From positions 5,266,972-5,330,971 of the forward strand of contig VFFE01007869.1 in the NCBI GenBank assembly GCA_008921705.1: 64,000 nt of DNA, in the 5' to 3' direction. This DNA comes from Burhinus oedicnemus (lineage: Eukaryota > Chordata > Aves > Charadriiformes > Burhinidae). How positions within the stretch are numbered: position 1 is the stretch's first letter; the number at the start of each line of letters is the position of its first letter. Shown piece after piece: positions 1 to 12,660 of the stretch. The position numbers were made by a program, and so were the translations under genes. The notes below the pieces were generated by a model that did not search any database, was not told the origin of the DNA, and was given only the letters and a program-made list of their open reading frames with translations.

Positions 1-3000
1 TTGATTGAAAATAAGTAATTTTTGTTACCTTTAACAAGCAAGCTCTTTCAGAATGAATCCCAAATTTACTTTCCAGATTTTCCTTGAGTCAAAACACATC
101 TGACACTGCACTTAGGAATTCCTAGCATGTGATAAATACAACAGTAAAATAACACACTGCAACTAACCTGGCACAAGATTTCTAGTAGGGCTCTGACCTC
201 TCAATCTGTCAAGCTAATTAGGAAGATCAGACAACCATTAATACTGCAGTGCCCCGGGGACAGAGGACGTGCTATTAACACAGTACGACACAGGAGTGTG
301 CAGTGGTGTGAAACTCTAGAGGAAGTCTCCGTACCCAACGCCAGCGAGTGTGAAAGCAGCCATACAGCTCATTCATCACAGGCCGTCAGCTGCACCTCCA
401 CGGTCAAATGGGAAGCCATACAGAATTAATTATGCAGAATCAGCAGCCCAAGAAAAGTAGTCATCAACATCCATTCACTACTAACCTCATCCTCCCAAAT
501 AAGGAAGATACGTCCTCTGAAATTTTTACAATTGGAAGTGGTATAAAAAGCTAAGAGCTTCAGGAACTGAAAGTGATCACCCTGGTGCTGGGGAGGGGAG
601 ATGGAGATAGCACCCATGTGCTTTCTCCACCGCCACCTAGTTCTTGCACTGACCTACTTCAAGGGTGGGTATCCTGTGGGGCAAGCACAGGAAAAGATGA
701 TTTCTGTTCCACCTTCCCTTGCCAACCCAGGGGATCATGTCATTAAAACTTAATGCAGGCTGTCTCAGATCCATCTGGAGTGGGCTCTTCCGTTGCTTGG
801 TATCAGAAGCGAAATGGGACCAAATGTTGAAAGGACAAAAGAAGAGGTGCCAGAGCAAACACATATATTAACGAATAATCCCTAAGCCCAGTGCTACATA
901 CTCAGAGGTTTGGACACTGGAATGGTTGAAAGCTTGACATATTCCATTTACAGGGGCTTTTTGGTGATGATGTAAAGAACAAAGGATGTTGGGGTGATTC
1001 TCTATGGGCACCTAAAGAGCAATTCTGCCTGCAAGGGTAAGCAGGCAGCAGCCAAGATGCTGTCAGACCAACTCGGCAGGAAGAAACTTCCAGGCAATCA
1101 GTGCAAGCCCAGGCAGCGGGGACAGAGCCGCTGGGAGGTCAGGACAGGATATGAGAAAGTGAAGAGCAGCTCTGGGTGAGCTCTCAGCTGGCATCAAAAG
1201 CTGCTGTCATTCAATATGCTTTGAAGCTATTGGTGTTCACTTAGTTTTTAATAGGAATGAGAAAAGCAATATTATTTTTACTTGCTATTGCTTTGTTACA
1301 CTTGCCATCTAACTCGATTCATGGTAATCCTTTTACTACAGCCATCTGCCAATTTGCAGTAAATTACTCAGACATGCTGAGCCTCTTTGGTTGCACTAGA
1401 ATGTTAATCTGAACCATCTAGGCCTGCTTTTCATCAGTCGGAGCAGTGTGTGCCCTGTCATTGTCACTGCTGAACACATTTCCCAAAATGGACCAAAGTG
1501 AAGGACAGGGGTACAGGGTTTTTCTTTTGATATACCAAGAATGCTTCATCCTTCCATTCTCAATGATTAAGCAGACCACGGGATATGCTATTCTGATTTT
1601 TGAGCTGAGGTTAAATGTAGTTTTAGCTACAATTTATTGTACATTTCTGTAAATAAGCATCTCTTTGCTTTAGTTATTTTCTCCGTATCATTACAAAGCA
1701 AGATGGATTTCCAAAGCTTTGAAGACAAAAAGGAATAGTGCTCTGGATATTTAAATTCATCTACCGTTCAGGCAGTTAATGAAAGTGCAGATCCACTGCT
1801 TAAGTTGCAGCTGTTCAGGGCCTGCGATGTCTTTGCCTTCTCCCTCATTTGGAGAGACAGGTTATGACTTACATCCGTAGAGAAGTGGGAAAGATTTTTT
1901 TGTCATATTTTTGTCATCAGCAGTTGAAGACGCTCGGGAATTGCATGAACCTCCTAAAGAAAACAAAGAGTTTTCTCATGTCAAAACATGGCCAAAACCT
2001 TGCTGCTGATTAAGCAGATGTCTTCCACATGAAGGGGGTCTTCAGAGATGAAGTGGTAAGTGAAGATTGTCTTGTGTAGGAGGCGTGCCAAGAACAGGGC
2101 TGACATCTGGAGCTGAGCTGTGAGGGGCCAGCTTTGTTCTGTCAGCAAAATTATATTGAAATATACGTCTGCATTCCTGCAGAATCAGAAAGCAAGGACA
2201 GCTATTATTCAATGATTAGGGCCTATGGAGCACGTGTTCACCTATCTTATTTTAGCTTTCTGATTTAAACTGTTTTGGTATAGGGTGGTGTAAACCAGAC
2301 TGGCTTCATTTAATCCTCAGGCAACACTGAAACTCCAGTGATATTTGAATAAATTCATCCTCAGCTAAGTTCCCACCCTGCACAAAGGGACGCTCTGGGC
2401 ATTCAAAAGGCGAAAAGCAGCTCTGGCCCAACGTGTAAGATAAGCTGGATTCATTAGTTGTGTCTTTGTGTGTGCTTCTAATGGTGAGTGATTTCTGTTC
2501 CAAGCAGTACCCAGAGATGCTGTCTGAGACTGGAGGGTGGGATTAATCCTTAGCAGCCTTCCACCAGCTTTGGTCAGGAGGTTATAGTCGCAAAAGCATT
2601 TCACTTCCTAAGAAAGCCATTGCTAACCCTAAGCAAATGGAACTCAGTAGGCGAGAGTGCCCGAGAGGCTGAGCAGGAGATGCTGCTCGGCTTTAATTCA
2701 GGGGAGGGATTATTGACACATCAAGGTTGTCTAAATGGCTTAGTACGCCCTAATGCCACACAAACCTCCCGCTACTTGGAACACTATGAGACCTACACAG
2801 ATGCACATTATGGGATTTTCAGTGTTAGAGGAGGAATAAAAGGAAACAGCAAATGCTTTCCAGCTGGCATATTTAGCTGCTCTTCATCTTCCTCTGAGAC
2901 ATGTGCAGGTTTATTTCAGCTGATGACAGATCTCTCATCCAAATGTTGCTCCAGATAACATGAAGTCGTTATACTTACCCTGCAATGAATCTAAACAAGG

Positions 3001-4204
3001 GAACATTCTTAAAATCGTACGTCTGTATGACTGCAACCGCAACTGACATACAAACTTTAAGTACAGACACAAGGCACAAGGTTTGAACCCACTGCCTTAA
3101 ACTAATTACACACTTTCATAAAGAACGCCTCACAAGTTAAGTACAGACGGAGTTAACACCTTAGAGACCAGCTGGTTTAGGTCATGCTATCTATGTCCTG
3201 CTGCTTACAATAATAATAAGAAATAGGCTGGCTGGTAAAGCTAAGTGCCAGATACAGACCATATGGCAATGATGCAACATACAATTAAGAATAATACATA
3301 CACAGAAAATTAATGTCCTACAATTGCCAGAGGCTCCCCACACATTGAAGAGGAAACAGAATGGACCCCACGGCCATCCAGTCCCTTACATTCGTTTTCA
3401 CATTTCTGGTAGCTGACAAGCTCTACGTACAGCTGTGGTGTGGACACGCTGGTTACCCTCGGCACAGAGGAACAGCCGGTGCTTTGAGAACCTGGTCTGT
3501 ATTCCTCGGGCTCACAAAACTCTTCTCCAGCAACAGAGTCAGGACCAGACACCTGTGTGGCATCTCAGAGGCCCTGCGTCAGGGAAGAGCTGCCGTATCA
3601 CACCACATTCACTGAACAGGCCCATCCCTACACCCAGTGACGGGGACTTCAGTGTACACACGGTGGACACTAGACTGCCGAGTCCAAAGGGATCAAGGGG
3701 AGTGGGAAGTGAAGGACATAAATATTAACCTGAAAAAATGAAGAAAATAAAACCAACTAGCTCTATTATTTACTGGCATTATTTCCAAAAGTTGTAAACT
3801 TTTAACGAGCATTTAAAATGAAACTTCCAGAAACCACAAAGGCTCCTGAGACAATCCCTCTGGGATAAAAAATACAAGGTAGAAATAAAGTGGGTTTTAC
3901 TCACCATTTTCTCTAGTAAATGAAAAAGAGGCATTTTATTTATTTTTGGGTTTGTTCAGCAGTTTTTACATTTACACTTATAAAATATTGAAGACGAAAA
4001 ATTTTTCAGCTGCCAAGGGGAAAGAACGTTACAGTTTATTAAATATTGGGCTAGATAAGTATGTTCCTGTAAGAAAATGAGAAGTGCCTTGCAAACTAAT
4101 GCTATGGGACCAAATGTAGCCAGGCGTTATTTTATGTGTGGTCTATGCCGGGACACATCTGTACCGTGGGCTACAAGACAGCTGTTGACCACTGTACCCA
4201 CTGT
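1..4204. other. Unique non-coding sequence, no gene found
   Basis: No open frame here carries a recognisable domain; the longest, at 2620-2958 on the plus strand, is about 112 codons and its translation resembles no family I know. The composition is AT-rich with scattered CpG-containing patches, for example 3430-3700. No CR1 tail, LTR terminus or tandem repeat was seen. Short exons of an unknown gene cannot be excluded without transcript evidence. Confidence 0.6.
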
Positions 4205-4345
4205 GCGGGCCAGCTCTGGCCTCAGAGCCGCGCAGCGGAGGCTTGTCAGCACGGCTGGCTGCGGGACCAGGGCCGGACGCTGCTCCTCCTCGGGGCACAG
4301 CCGGGGCTGGGCTGAGGCTGCCGCCATCTGTTTGCAGCGAAGGGA
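4205..4345. other. GC-rich, CpG-containing patch
   Basis: A short block stands out from AT-rich surroundings by its GC content and several CpG dinucleotides. Open frames cross it on both strands (plus 4077-4406 and minus 4127-4423), which is what GC-rich DNA with few stop codons produces by chance. It is much shorter than a typical promoter CpG island, and no TATA box or adjacent first exon is visible. It may be a small regulatory island or the remnant of a GC-rich repeat. Confidence 0.35.
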
Positions 4346-7300
4346 CTTTCTGTTTTCACGGGAGACTTTCTGCGCTGTCAGCAGTACAGCCAATGAGTCA
4401 GACTGACGAGAGAGTTGGTCCATGTGGTTTTTCTTTCTTCTGCATCAGTCTGACATACAGCTTCAGCTCTGTCATCAGTTTTTCCAAGTCTGAAATGGAT
4501 TTAAGAAGTGAACCTGCCATGTCATTCAGGAGGGAGAGTGAACACAGGCTAGCACGGCAAAATCAAGAAGGGATATTGCAGATATAAAACCAGGCTGCTC
4601 AAAGAATATACTTAATCTGTTGACAAAAGAATCCAGTAGTGAATGATAAACCCAGTGGATCTTTTAGCTAGAGATCATCAACTAAATGGTCTGACTTAAA
4701 TTCCCAACATAAACTTCAGTCAGGAGTCAGTTTACAAACTGTGTTGTAAACAATCAGTTGCCTTTTTTTCATAAACACATTATACCATGAGAAGTAGACA
4801 AATACAGGTTTTTTTCAGCACTATGATTGGGGAGGTGATCGAAACTCTGAAGCAGATGCCCACAATCAACCCCAAAATGGCTTTATTGCACATCGTTCAT
4901 TAAAACAAACACAAATTAGTGCAGATGAATATCTTCGACTCTAACAGAAATGCAAGTTTGCTCTAGCCTTCATCTAACACATTTGAAGTACAAAGCAAGG
5001 AACTCTTGCCAAAATATTTTGTCCTAAGCTCTGTGATTGCCTTGAGGAAACTGAGAGAAGACTCTGTGTGGTTACATATGTACTTGCATTTGCCCGGTAG
5101 CGTCCATGGTAGTCCAAGCAAATCGGAAAAGGTGACACAGTCAAGAGACAGGGCACCACAGCCAAAGCATGGGAGTCTTGTGTAGGCCTGACAATTTTTA
5201 GGAAACCTCTGCTTTTGATTCACTGTAGTCCTCTCTGCTAAGAGCCAGTTTAGACAAGGAGCTCTTCAACACAGGAACGTGCGATATCCATCTATGCAGC
5301 ACCTCAGTCGCTGGGACACAGTAACATTTGGGGCCTATGGGCATTTGCGTAACACAGATAAGTGCACACAGCCAATTCCTCCCAGGACAACCTAATACCT
5401 GTCTGCTTCCATTTACAAAAAGACTGCTACACCACATTACATATACCGATCAGATGTGCCACTGCTGGTGTGTATCTCTTCTTTCAGTGTTCTCCTAATG
5501 GAAGTTTTGCTCAGTAGGATATTAACCTTTCCAGCTACTAACAGGCAGAATTAAGATTTATTCCTTACATAAAAAGGAAAGGTCAGTGTTCTTCTGAATC
5601 ATTTGTCTAAATAATAAATATTAATAAATTGATCTTAGCCTATAAAGATAAAACCTCTATGATGCAATTAGCCAAAATAGTTACGAGACCTACAACTAAC
5701 ACACAACAAAATGCAAACCCTTTTTATCAATCAGTCCTAGACTTTTCAGTAATGCAGTAAACAATGATCCATAATGTGCCAAATCAAAGAGCTACTGTAA
5801 CTAATTAAGGTGAGGCATCCCAATAGGAAAAGTATGGAAAAGAACTGAAAATAGGAAACCTGAAAAATGTTACTACTTTCAAACTGAACCTGCTCACATA
5901 TAATTCAAAAAACAAAGTCCAAGTGGACTGTAATGAAAGTCCATAGACAGACAGAAATATGAAAAGTTGCAGCACAGAGACAATTTTCTGGCTAGCTGGG
6001 ATTCGCCAGCTGAAAAGCAATGTACTCCTGGGAAGGAGCAGCTTTTACAATTGTCACTTTGTCATGCTCTTCATTAAATAATTCACGAATGTATAACACT
6101 ACTTACTTACTTTAAGATTAAATTACAAAATAAATCCCCTGAGGCCATAGCAATATTGCAGCATCACCCATGTACCCCTACAGTTCCTTTTATAACTCCA
6201 AGGCATCAGATCTCATTATAAACAGCCACGTATTTTTAAATGCCCCATCAAAGCTATTGTTTTATTAAGCCTGACTGATGACTCCATGGTAATAAGAGAT
6301 GTGCTCAAAGAATCTGGTGCCCACATAAAGGAAGCAGGATGACACATCTTCCTGGCTGTCCGGGTGAAGAAGGTACCAGACATCCTGAGGAATGCTGGGG
6401 AATTCCCCTCCTTTAGTCGCAGAGTAGAACAAGTGACATCATTAATAGAAATGCAAATGTACCCCTGAATAGCTCAGGGGCTTGAGAAGTGAGGGGAGTA
6501 ACTAGGGTGGTGTTCCCTGTGTTTCACCCACTGCCAAGCAGCAACGATAAGGAGAAAGGGTTGGGGCTACACTCCAGCCAGCGAGGTGAAAAGAGAGGTG
6601 TACACCAAGTTCCTGAGAGATGAGCGGACAAACAGCGAAGGCTGGTACTGCTGGCAGTAATGGCAACAGGCAGCAACCCAGGACACTGCTAGATTTGACA
6701 TGAAAAAAATGGCAAAGGCACAGTGGACAAGGGGAGGTGTCCAAGAGTCACCCTGTTGCTGCTGTGGCACGGGGAGCAGTTTGGCACACCAGTACAGTGC
6801 CCTCCCGATGGCAGCCTGCTCGCTTCGCCCAAGCGCTGGCCTGTGCTGGGTGCTCCAGGACAGAGTCGACAGGACACTCTTACGGTGCCCCCTCAGCCTC
6901 CCCATCAATCACTGCAGTGGGTGCGTGTCTCTCTTCCCACCTCCCGGAGAAGAATGCTAACTAAGGAGGTCTTGCTGCCACTTCTCCCCCGACTGCTTCT
7001 CATTTCCCACTGCCTCGCATTCCTATGAAACCCAAATCTCAGCCTCTCCTCTCTGCTTCCTGGAAAGCCTCCAGGCAAGAGCGCCGCCGCACAGGCCAGG
7101 AGACAGTAGCCTGGCACACAGGCTGTGCCCAGGACTCTGCCATGTTTCCACAACATTTGGCCCCTGTGAAAGACACACTGGACACTGCCACCGTGATCAG
7201 GTCCATCAGCTTTGACAACGTTACTCTGAGAGGGATGGATACTTGGCAAAGATTGAAATTTCATTCTATACTACACAGTTTAAAACTCTCCTTTGTTAGT

Positions 7301-9062
7301 TCAAGTACATCTTAGTTTACAGGGGCATCACCGAATTACCAATTGAGCAACTGTTACTGCTACTGGAGCTGGACGGAAGAGACTTTTGAAGTCCAAAGCC
7401 TTTCCCTGATGATTCGGGCTGTGCAGATCCAGCCCATCAGGACTGAATCCCACATGGCCTTCTGCACCGCTCTGCGTCTGAAAGGACGGGCCGCTATACA
7501 CACCGCTTGTAAAGCAACCTCGACACTCTCACTCGTACAATGCTCTTTTGCCTGCCTGTCCAGCCCACTGTTTGAGCTCCAAAACTTTCAAATCCTCCAT
7601 CACGAGGCTACAGGCATGCACGCCAATATGAAAAGGGTCATCCGTCCTTCTGGAAAAGGGTAGAACAGAACTATGTACCCTGAAGTCATTTGCCATAAAA
7701 TACTGTTTACAACAGAATGGCTTATGACATCAATCTGCACACAGTGTCTAGTACTATTCCTTTGACAACCTAAAATTAAATGGGAACAGTAAAAGATGAT
7801 ATAAAAAAATAGATTTACAATATGTGACTAACTACAGTAAAGCATATGTGCTGTGCTCTGTATGAAAACATATAGTCTGTCTTCATCATACTGACTATGG
7901 GCCAAGCAATAGAAAATTTGGATTGTGTGGCTCTGTTTTTCTGACAGAAATCCAGAAACACGAGATACACAGAAGTGTTTGTCATGTACTGTCTCTGCTA
8001 GTGAACGTCACGTGAGCTCTTGGTCTGTGCTCTCTCCCAGGGGACTAATGATCATGAGATCACACAAACAAAGCTGAAAAGCAGATGTAGCACTTCACTT
8101 CTTGCAGAAATGCAGAGCAATGGGAAAGAGGAGCAGAGTGACACAGGCTGCACTTCACATCTTTGTAACTTCAAGAGTTATTGTACTCCAATTTACAAAA
8201 GGGCAGTAAATCACAGACATTTCTCTCTACCTGTCATGCAAACTGAAGATTTGACAGGAGCAAGAGGAGTGGTAACACGGAGGTATAATCTGACCCTGTG
8301 GCAGAAAAGGTGCTGTAGCTGTATGGCCATAGGCACAAAAACGAAGGCAAGGAGAAGGTTCTTTCAGAATGGGAAAGGAAAAAAAACTGTATTTGTCATC
8401 AAATTAACATTAATCCCTAGACCCGAACTGCCAACAAAATATTGTGAAATGACTCTTCAGTGGGGATTGAACGTCCCAGGGGAATAAGCAATGGGATGTG
8501 TAGATTGCAGAGTAACGTGGTCAGACTCTGGTCCAGGGGGTGGTAATAGAAAGTCACTTCACAGCTGTGCAGCAGTCTGTTTGAAACATTAGTGATTGCA
8601 GATGACAGAACTGGTTTAAAATGAATAAACAAATGGGCCCATACAGGGGTATGGTGCATCTCTTACGAAGTGAGGGCTCCTGGGACAATGTTTAAACTAA
8701 ACATCACGATGAAATGCACCACCAGCAGTTCTACTCCTGGATTTTTTATTACAGTGCATTTGGACAGAACTTCGTGTTTTCAGTTTGCTGAATGATACAT
8801 GAGGCTTTGTCATAACAGTATCTGGAATGATTGCTGTCATCTTGGTCATAAAGAAATGCTAAACAGAGGAGAATGAGAAGCCCACTGAATTTCCAGAAGA
8901 CTTGACTATCTGACTTTTCATTTCTCCACCTACAACATTACGTACCTAGGAAACAAAGATTTTGCAAGCTGCTCATTTTAACAGAGAAACACCCAACTAC
9001 TGTTAAATGTACTGTTCATTAAATGTCTTCGTCAGTGTTCAGTGAAACCAAAGACATGATTC
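4346..9062. other. Unique non-coding sequence, no gene found
   Basis: This stretch has no supported gene. Several overlapping frames occur at 6500-7315, where GC content rises, and a 155-codon frame lies at 8020-8487 on the plus strand. None shows a domain, repeated motif or signal peptide. The frames at 6.5-7.3 kb overlap in many phases and on both strands, which argues for composition rather than coding. No transposon end was recognised. Confidence 0.55.
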
Positions 9063-9170
9063 CCACTGGCTTTAGCGGGCAGGATCATGCCCTCACAGCC
9101 TGATCCAAAGGCAAGAAAAGCCAACAGAAGATGCTCATTGATTTCAGCAGACTTTAGATCAGGTCAGGAT
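9063..9170. repeat. Ancient palindromic amniote interspersed repeat, degenerate
   Basis: The block is built from imperfect inverted copies of a short unit resembling an old amniote repeat whose core reads like 'ctttggatcagg'. The arms CCTGATCCAAAG (9099-9110) and CTTTAGATCAGG (9152-9163) are reverse complements with one mismatch. A further related half unit lies at 9063-9092, with GGCTTTAGCGGGCAGGATCA. The assignment to a repeat family is from memory of turtle and crocodile genomes, where similar palindromes are abundant; I cannot give a formal family name. Confidence 0.4.
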
Positions 9171-10234
9171 CTCAACCATCACCATCGCATACAGGGGAAA
9201 TTTGTCATCAAAATGGAAATGAAATCTTTTCCCCTCATATCATCAGGGGAAATTCACAGCCTAATTGATGAAAAGGCAAGACTTAGTCAGAAAAATTATG
9301 TTTTCTTTCAGTGAGGAAGAATGGTATCTTGGAAACCAAAGCTCTAACAAGAAACATCCACAAACAAAGCACTTGAAAAGAAACTTGATACTAATCATAT
9401 GCTAAAGAAAAAAAGCAATAAAGACTAAAACCTCCTGTCTATGTGCTTGCTGACTCATAGAGGAAGCTGTGGTAAGGACGCTACAGCATTATTTACTGCA
9501 TGCTTAACTGCAACATACAGAGTCATCACCTACATAAGCATCTTCTGAGCAAAGGACTCTCTTCGCACTTTACTGCTTTGTTGGAGGAACAGGTGAATAA
9601 TTAATACCAGAACCAGAGGTACTACAGTGTTAAAGGAACTACAATAGGAAGAATGAAAAGCCAGGGAACGACCAGAAAAATGGAGCTACATCTGAGCACT
9701 TCACTTTTTCTTATGTTGTATCTTAAATCATGTTTTATCAAATATCATAAAAATCGTACTTTATCCTACAGTTTTAAATAAAAGACCAATATAAGGTAAT
9801 ATAGACTCTAACTTAGTCACAAAGGGTAGAGATTCACAAATTTGTAGCATGTGCATCTTGACAATACTATTTTGTTCGCATCTCCATCTCCAACACTCCC
9901 GAGTCACTGATAGTCAGATGACTGGGGGAGCAAATCACAGCAATCTTAAAAGGAACCAGTACAGAAAACAATTTTCTCACCAAAATTATTTGGTGATATC
10001 TACACACAAATGTGTAAACTCTTTGCTGCTCTTTAATTGCTATGTAGTTAAACATTTTGTCAACGTATTGTCAAATATGGCATAGGATTGAGAGAGGTAA
10101 ACCCTGCACTCCCATCAGGCCCCATCTCACTTTGCGGTATTTGTATTCTAACTGTATCAAAATGCACATCTACCACATTTAAGAGCCCATATTCTGATCT
10201 ATGGCCACAGGACACAGCTCTCCATAGAAAGGTC
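9171..10234. other. Unique AT-rich sequence, no gene found
   Basis: Apart from short A-rich runs this interval shows no repeat, RNA gene or coding frame of note. Short opposed frames at 9849-10085 (plus) and 9867-10055 (minus) overlap each other and look random. Confidence 0.55.
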
Positions 10235-11111
10235 ATTCATCAGTGACCTGGATGAAGGGATAGAGTGTACCATCAGCAAGTTTGCTGCTGACACAAAACT
10301 GGGAGGGGTGGCTGACACGCCGGAAAGCTGTGCTGCCATTCAGTGTGACCTGGACAGGCTGGAGAGTTGGGCAGAGAGAGAAACCTCATGAAGTTCAACA
10401 AAGGCAAGTGTAGGGTGCTGCACCAGGGGAGGAATAACCCCATGCACCAGTACAGGTTAGGGACTGACCTGCTGGAGGAAAGGGACCTGGGAGTCTTGGT
10501 GGACAACAGGATGACCATGAGCCAGCAATGTGCCTTTGTGGCCAAGAAGGCCAATGGCATCCTGCGGTGCATCAAGAGGAGTGTGGCCAGCAAGTCATGG
10601 GAGGTTATCCTCCCCCTCTACTCTGCCCTGGTGAGGCCACATGTGGAGTACTGTGTCCAGTTCTGGGCTTCCCGGTTCAAGAAGGACAGGGAACTGCTGG
10701 AGAGGGTACAGCAAAGGGCTACAGAGATGATTAGGGGGCTGGAACATCTTTCTTATGAGGAAAGGCTGAGGGACTTAGGTCTCTTTAGCCTGGAGAAGAG
10801 AAGACTGAGGGGGGGACCTCATCAATGCTTACAAATACTTAAAGGGAGGGTGCCAGGAGGATGGCACCAGTATTTTTTCAGTGGTGCCCAGTGATAGGAC
10901 AAGAGGTAACTGGCACAAAATTGAACATACAAAGTTCCATCTAGACATGAGGAGGAACTTCTTGACTTTGAGGGTGGCAGAGCACTGGCACAGGCTGCTC
11001 AGAGAGGCGGTGGAGTCTCCTTCTCTGGAGACATTCCAAACCCACCTGGACGCCGTCCTGTGCAACCTGCTCTGGGTGACCCTGCTCTGGCAGGGGGGTT
11101 GGACGAGATGA
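10235..11111 (+). pseudogene. CR1 ORF2 reverse-transcriptase remnant (frameshifted)
   Basis: This is the coding portion of the CR1 copy that starts here. Three reading frames must be combined to follow the protein: the entry frame to about 10375, then a frame running from the methionine at 10367 to 10809 or so, then a third frame containing the peptide [19 protein letters not shown] and ending at 11111. Only the end of the palm domain, the thumb and the C-terminal region remain. Loss of the first aspartate of the FADD box would by itself abolish polymerase activity. Confidence 0.9.
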
Positions 11112-11148
11112 TCTCCAGAGGTCCCTTCCAACCCCTGTGATTCTGTGA
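10235..11148 (+). mobile_element. CR1 LINE, 5'-truncated, ORF2 C-terminus plus 3' end
   Basis: This is the 3' part of a CR1 non-LTR retrotransposon. It enters ORF2 just before reverse-transcriptase motif C and runs through the thumb and C-terminal region to a typical CR1 3' end (CCCTTCCAACC, then TGTGATTCTGTGA). Recognisable peptides in order are [87 protein letters not shown] and FHLDMRRNFLTLRVAEHW. The catalytic FADD box is FAAD (10281-10292). At least two frameshifts break the frame: a short insertion near 10372-10382 and an extra G in the run at 10809-10815. The copy is dead. Its 5' half, with the endonuclease and most of the polymerase, was never inserted or has been lost. Confidence 0.95.
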
Positions 11149-12394
11149 AGGTACGCTTCTTCACATGGGAATGCATTGAAAGCCACCAGAAAAAGAGGTA
11201 ACAAAACTGTTGCTGAAGCTGCTCTCTGCCTGACCAGCACAGACTAGAGATAAGAGCTAGTGGTAAATGAAGTTCATTAGGAGGAGGAACTGCATTAATT
11301 TCTTCATAACACTGATTGACTTGGACAGCACATTTCACTAACATTTATGCTGCAGTGAAACCTAATTATGATTTCGCTGAGTGACAGAATGACACAAAAC
11401 ATACAACCCAATTTTGAAAGGGCAAATTAGGGCGCTGTAATTGCTTGATAATTACTTTTCTGTGTTACTTGAGCAGTTCAATATATATACAATCAAATGA
11501 AGATCTGAAATTGTGTCAATAAACACCATTCAAAGGACATCCTTGCACCTCATGTGTCACTGTTTCAACTGCTTGCAAATGATAACACCCTGGAGCTGTA
11601 GATGGCTCGTTCCCATTGTCCCCTCTGGGAACTCGGCCTGTGTCTGCCTGCCATGTAAGAGTCACCTGCTAGACATGGTCTTTGATGCCCCAGGGCAGCA
11701 CTCTAATGTATTCCAGCCTGCCACAGCCTTTACTCCACTAATGCTTCTGTGTATGTGGCTTTGACATTGAATAAGGAATTAAAGGCACAACTTTTGTCAG
11801 CCCATTAGGCTAGCAGAAGAGACTCCTGTTTCTTAGAGCTGAAGATATTTTCTACCAAGAGGCTCAAAGGGGAATGTGAATGAGTGGAAGACGTTCAGAC
11901 ATATGTGTCATCTTACTGTTTTGATTTCAGTTTTACCAAAAGCATTTGTGAATATAGCAGAGGGATGAAGAAAAACATAAACGTAGGCAGGACTTAATAA
12001 TCTATGAGGGCACAAAACAGCACACAGTTCTCACATTGCACCAGAGGAAAGGATGGCTGTGGAAAACAGCTTTTTACTACAACTCTTGTCCTACACACAT
12101 TAAACTCAGTATCATCATCAAAGAGAAGATGAGCCATAACAGCGATGCAAAACTATGAACTTTTTGTTATGGATTGAGCTATACAGAACACAGCAGTTAT
12201 CCTTTACATTAGCTGAAAATATAAACTTATAAACTTCTGTTTTCATGGAAACAACATACAGGATTATAAGACAACATCCAATTTTAACGCAAAATGAGAA
12301 TTTATTAAAGGGCACTACAGAATAATTGATCAGGTTAACGCCTACAAGGGCAATTTATGCCAGATCTCAGATGTCATGGTCAGACTCTTGGCCC
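11149..12394. other. Unique sequence with a possible conserved block
   Basis: No gene or transposon was recognised. The part at 11365-11480 has an unusual mix of homeodomain-type cores (CTAATTATG, GTAATTGC, GATAATTAC) and a GGGCGCTG element, so it could be a conserved non-coding element; this is inference only. The remaining sequence is ordinary AT-rich DNA. Confidence 0.5.
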
Positions 12395-12660
12395 CAGCTG
12401 AGGCAGAACAAAGCCAGCAGAAAGATGCCTTCAGGAGGCAGCAGTGGCCGAGGGTTCCCCTGCGCTGACACTCCCCGCCTGCTCCCCTCTCCATGTGGGG
12501 CACGTGCCGGGGCCAGCGGGGCCAGGAGAGCTGGGCAGGGGCAGGCAGGAGGTGGCAGGCAGCTTCCACCCGCTTCCCAGCTGGGCAACAGTCCCCAGGG
12601 GCTCAGCAGTATTCCTTCCTGGCTGCTCTCTTCAGCTCCAGCATTGCAGCATCTGTGCTG
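12395..12660. other. GC-rich patch of unknown origin
   Basis: About 265 bases are clearly richer in G and C than their flanks. Five frames of 72 to 111 codons overlap here on both strands, the signature of stop-poor GC-rich DNA rather than a gene. The proline-, serine- and glycine-rich translations match nothing I know. It could be a decayed GC-rich repeat or a small regulatory island. Confidence 0.4.

Noticed and set aside
3070..3110. Sequence resembling a tRNA B box (AAGGTTTGAACCCACTGCC)
   Set aside because: No A box, acceptor stem or cloverleaf could be found at the proper distance.
6500..7315. Many overlapping frames suggesting a gene
   Set aside because: Frames occur in nearly all phases on both strands, as GC-richer DNA gives; no consistent domain or splice pattern is visible.
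8020..8487. 155-codon plus-strand open frame
   Set aside because: No recognisable domain, no neighbouring exon signals and a length plausible by chance in 64 kb of AT-rich DNA read in six frames.
10829..11344. 171-codon minus-strand open frame
   Set aside because: It is antisense to the 3' part of the CR1 at 10235-11148 and continues into unique sequence.
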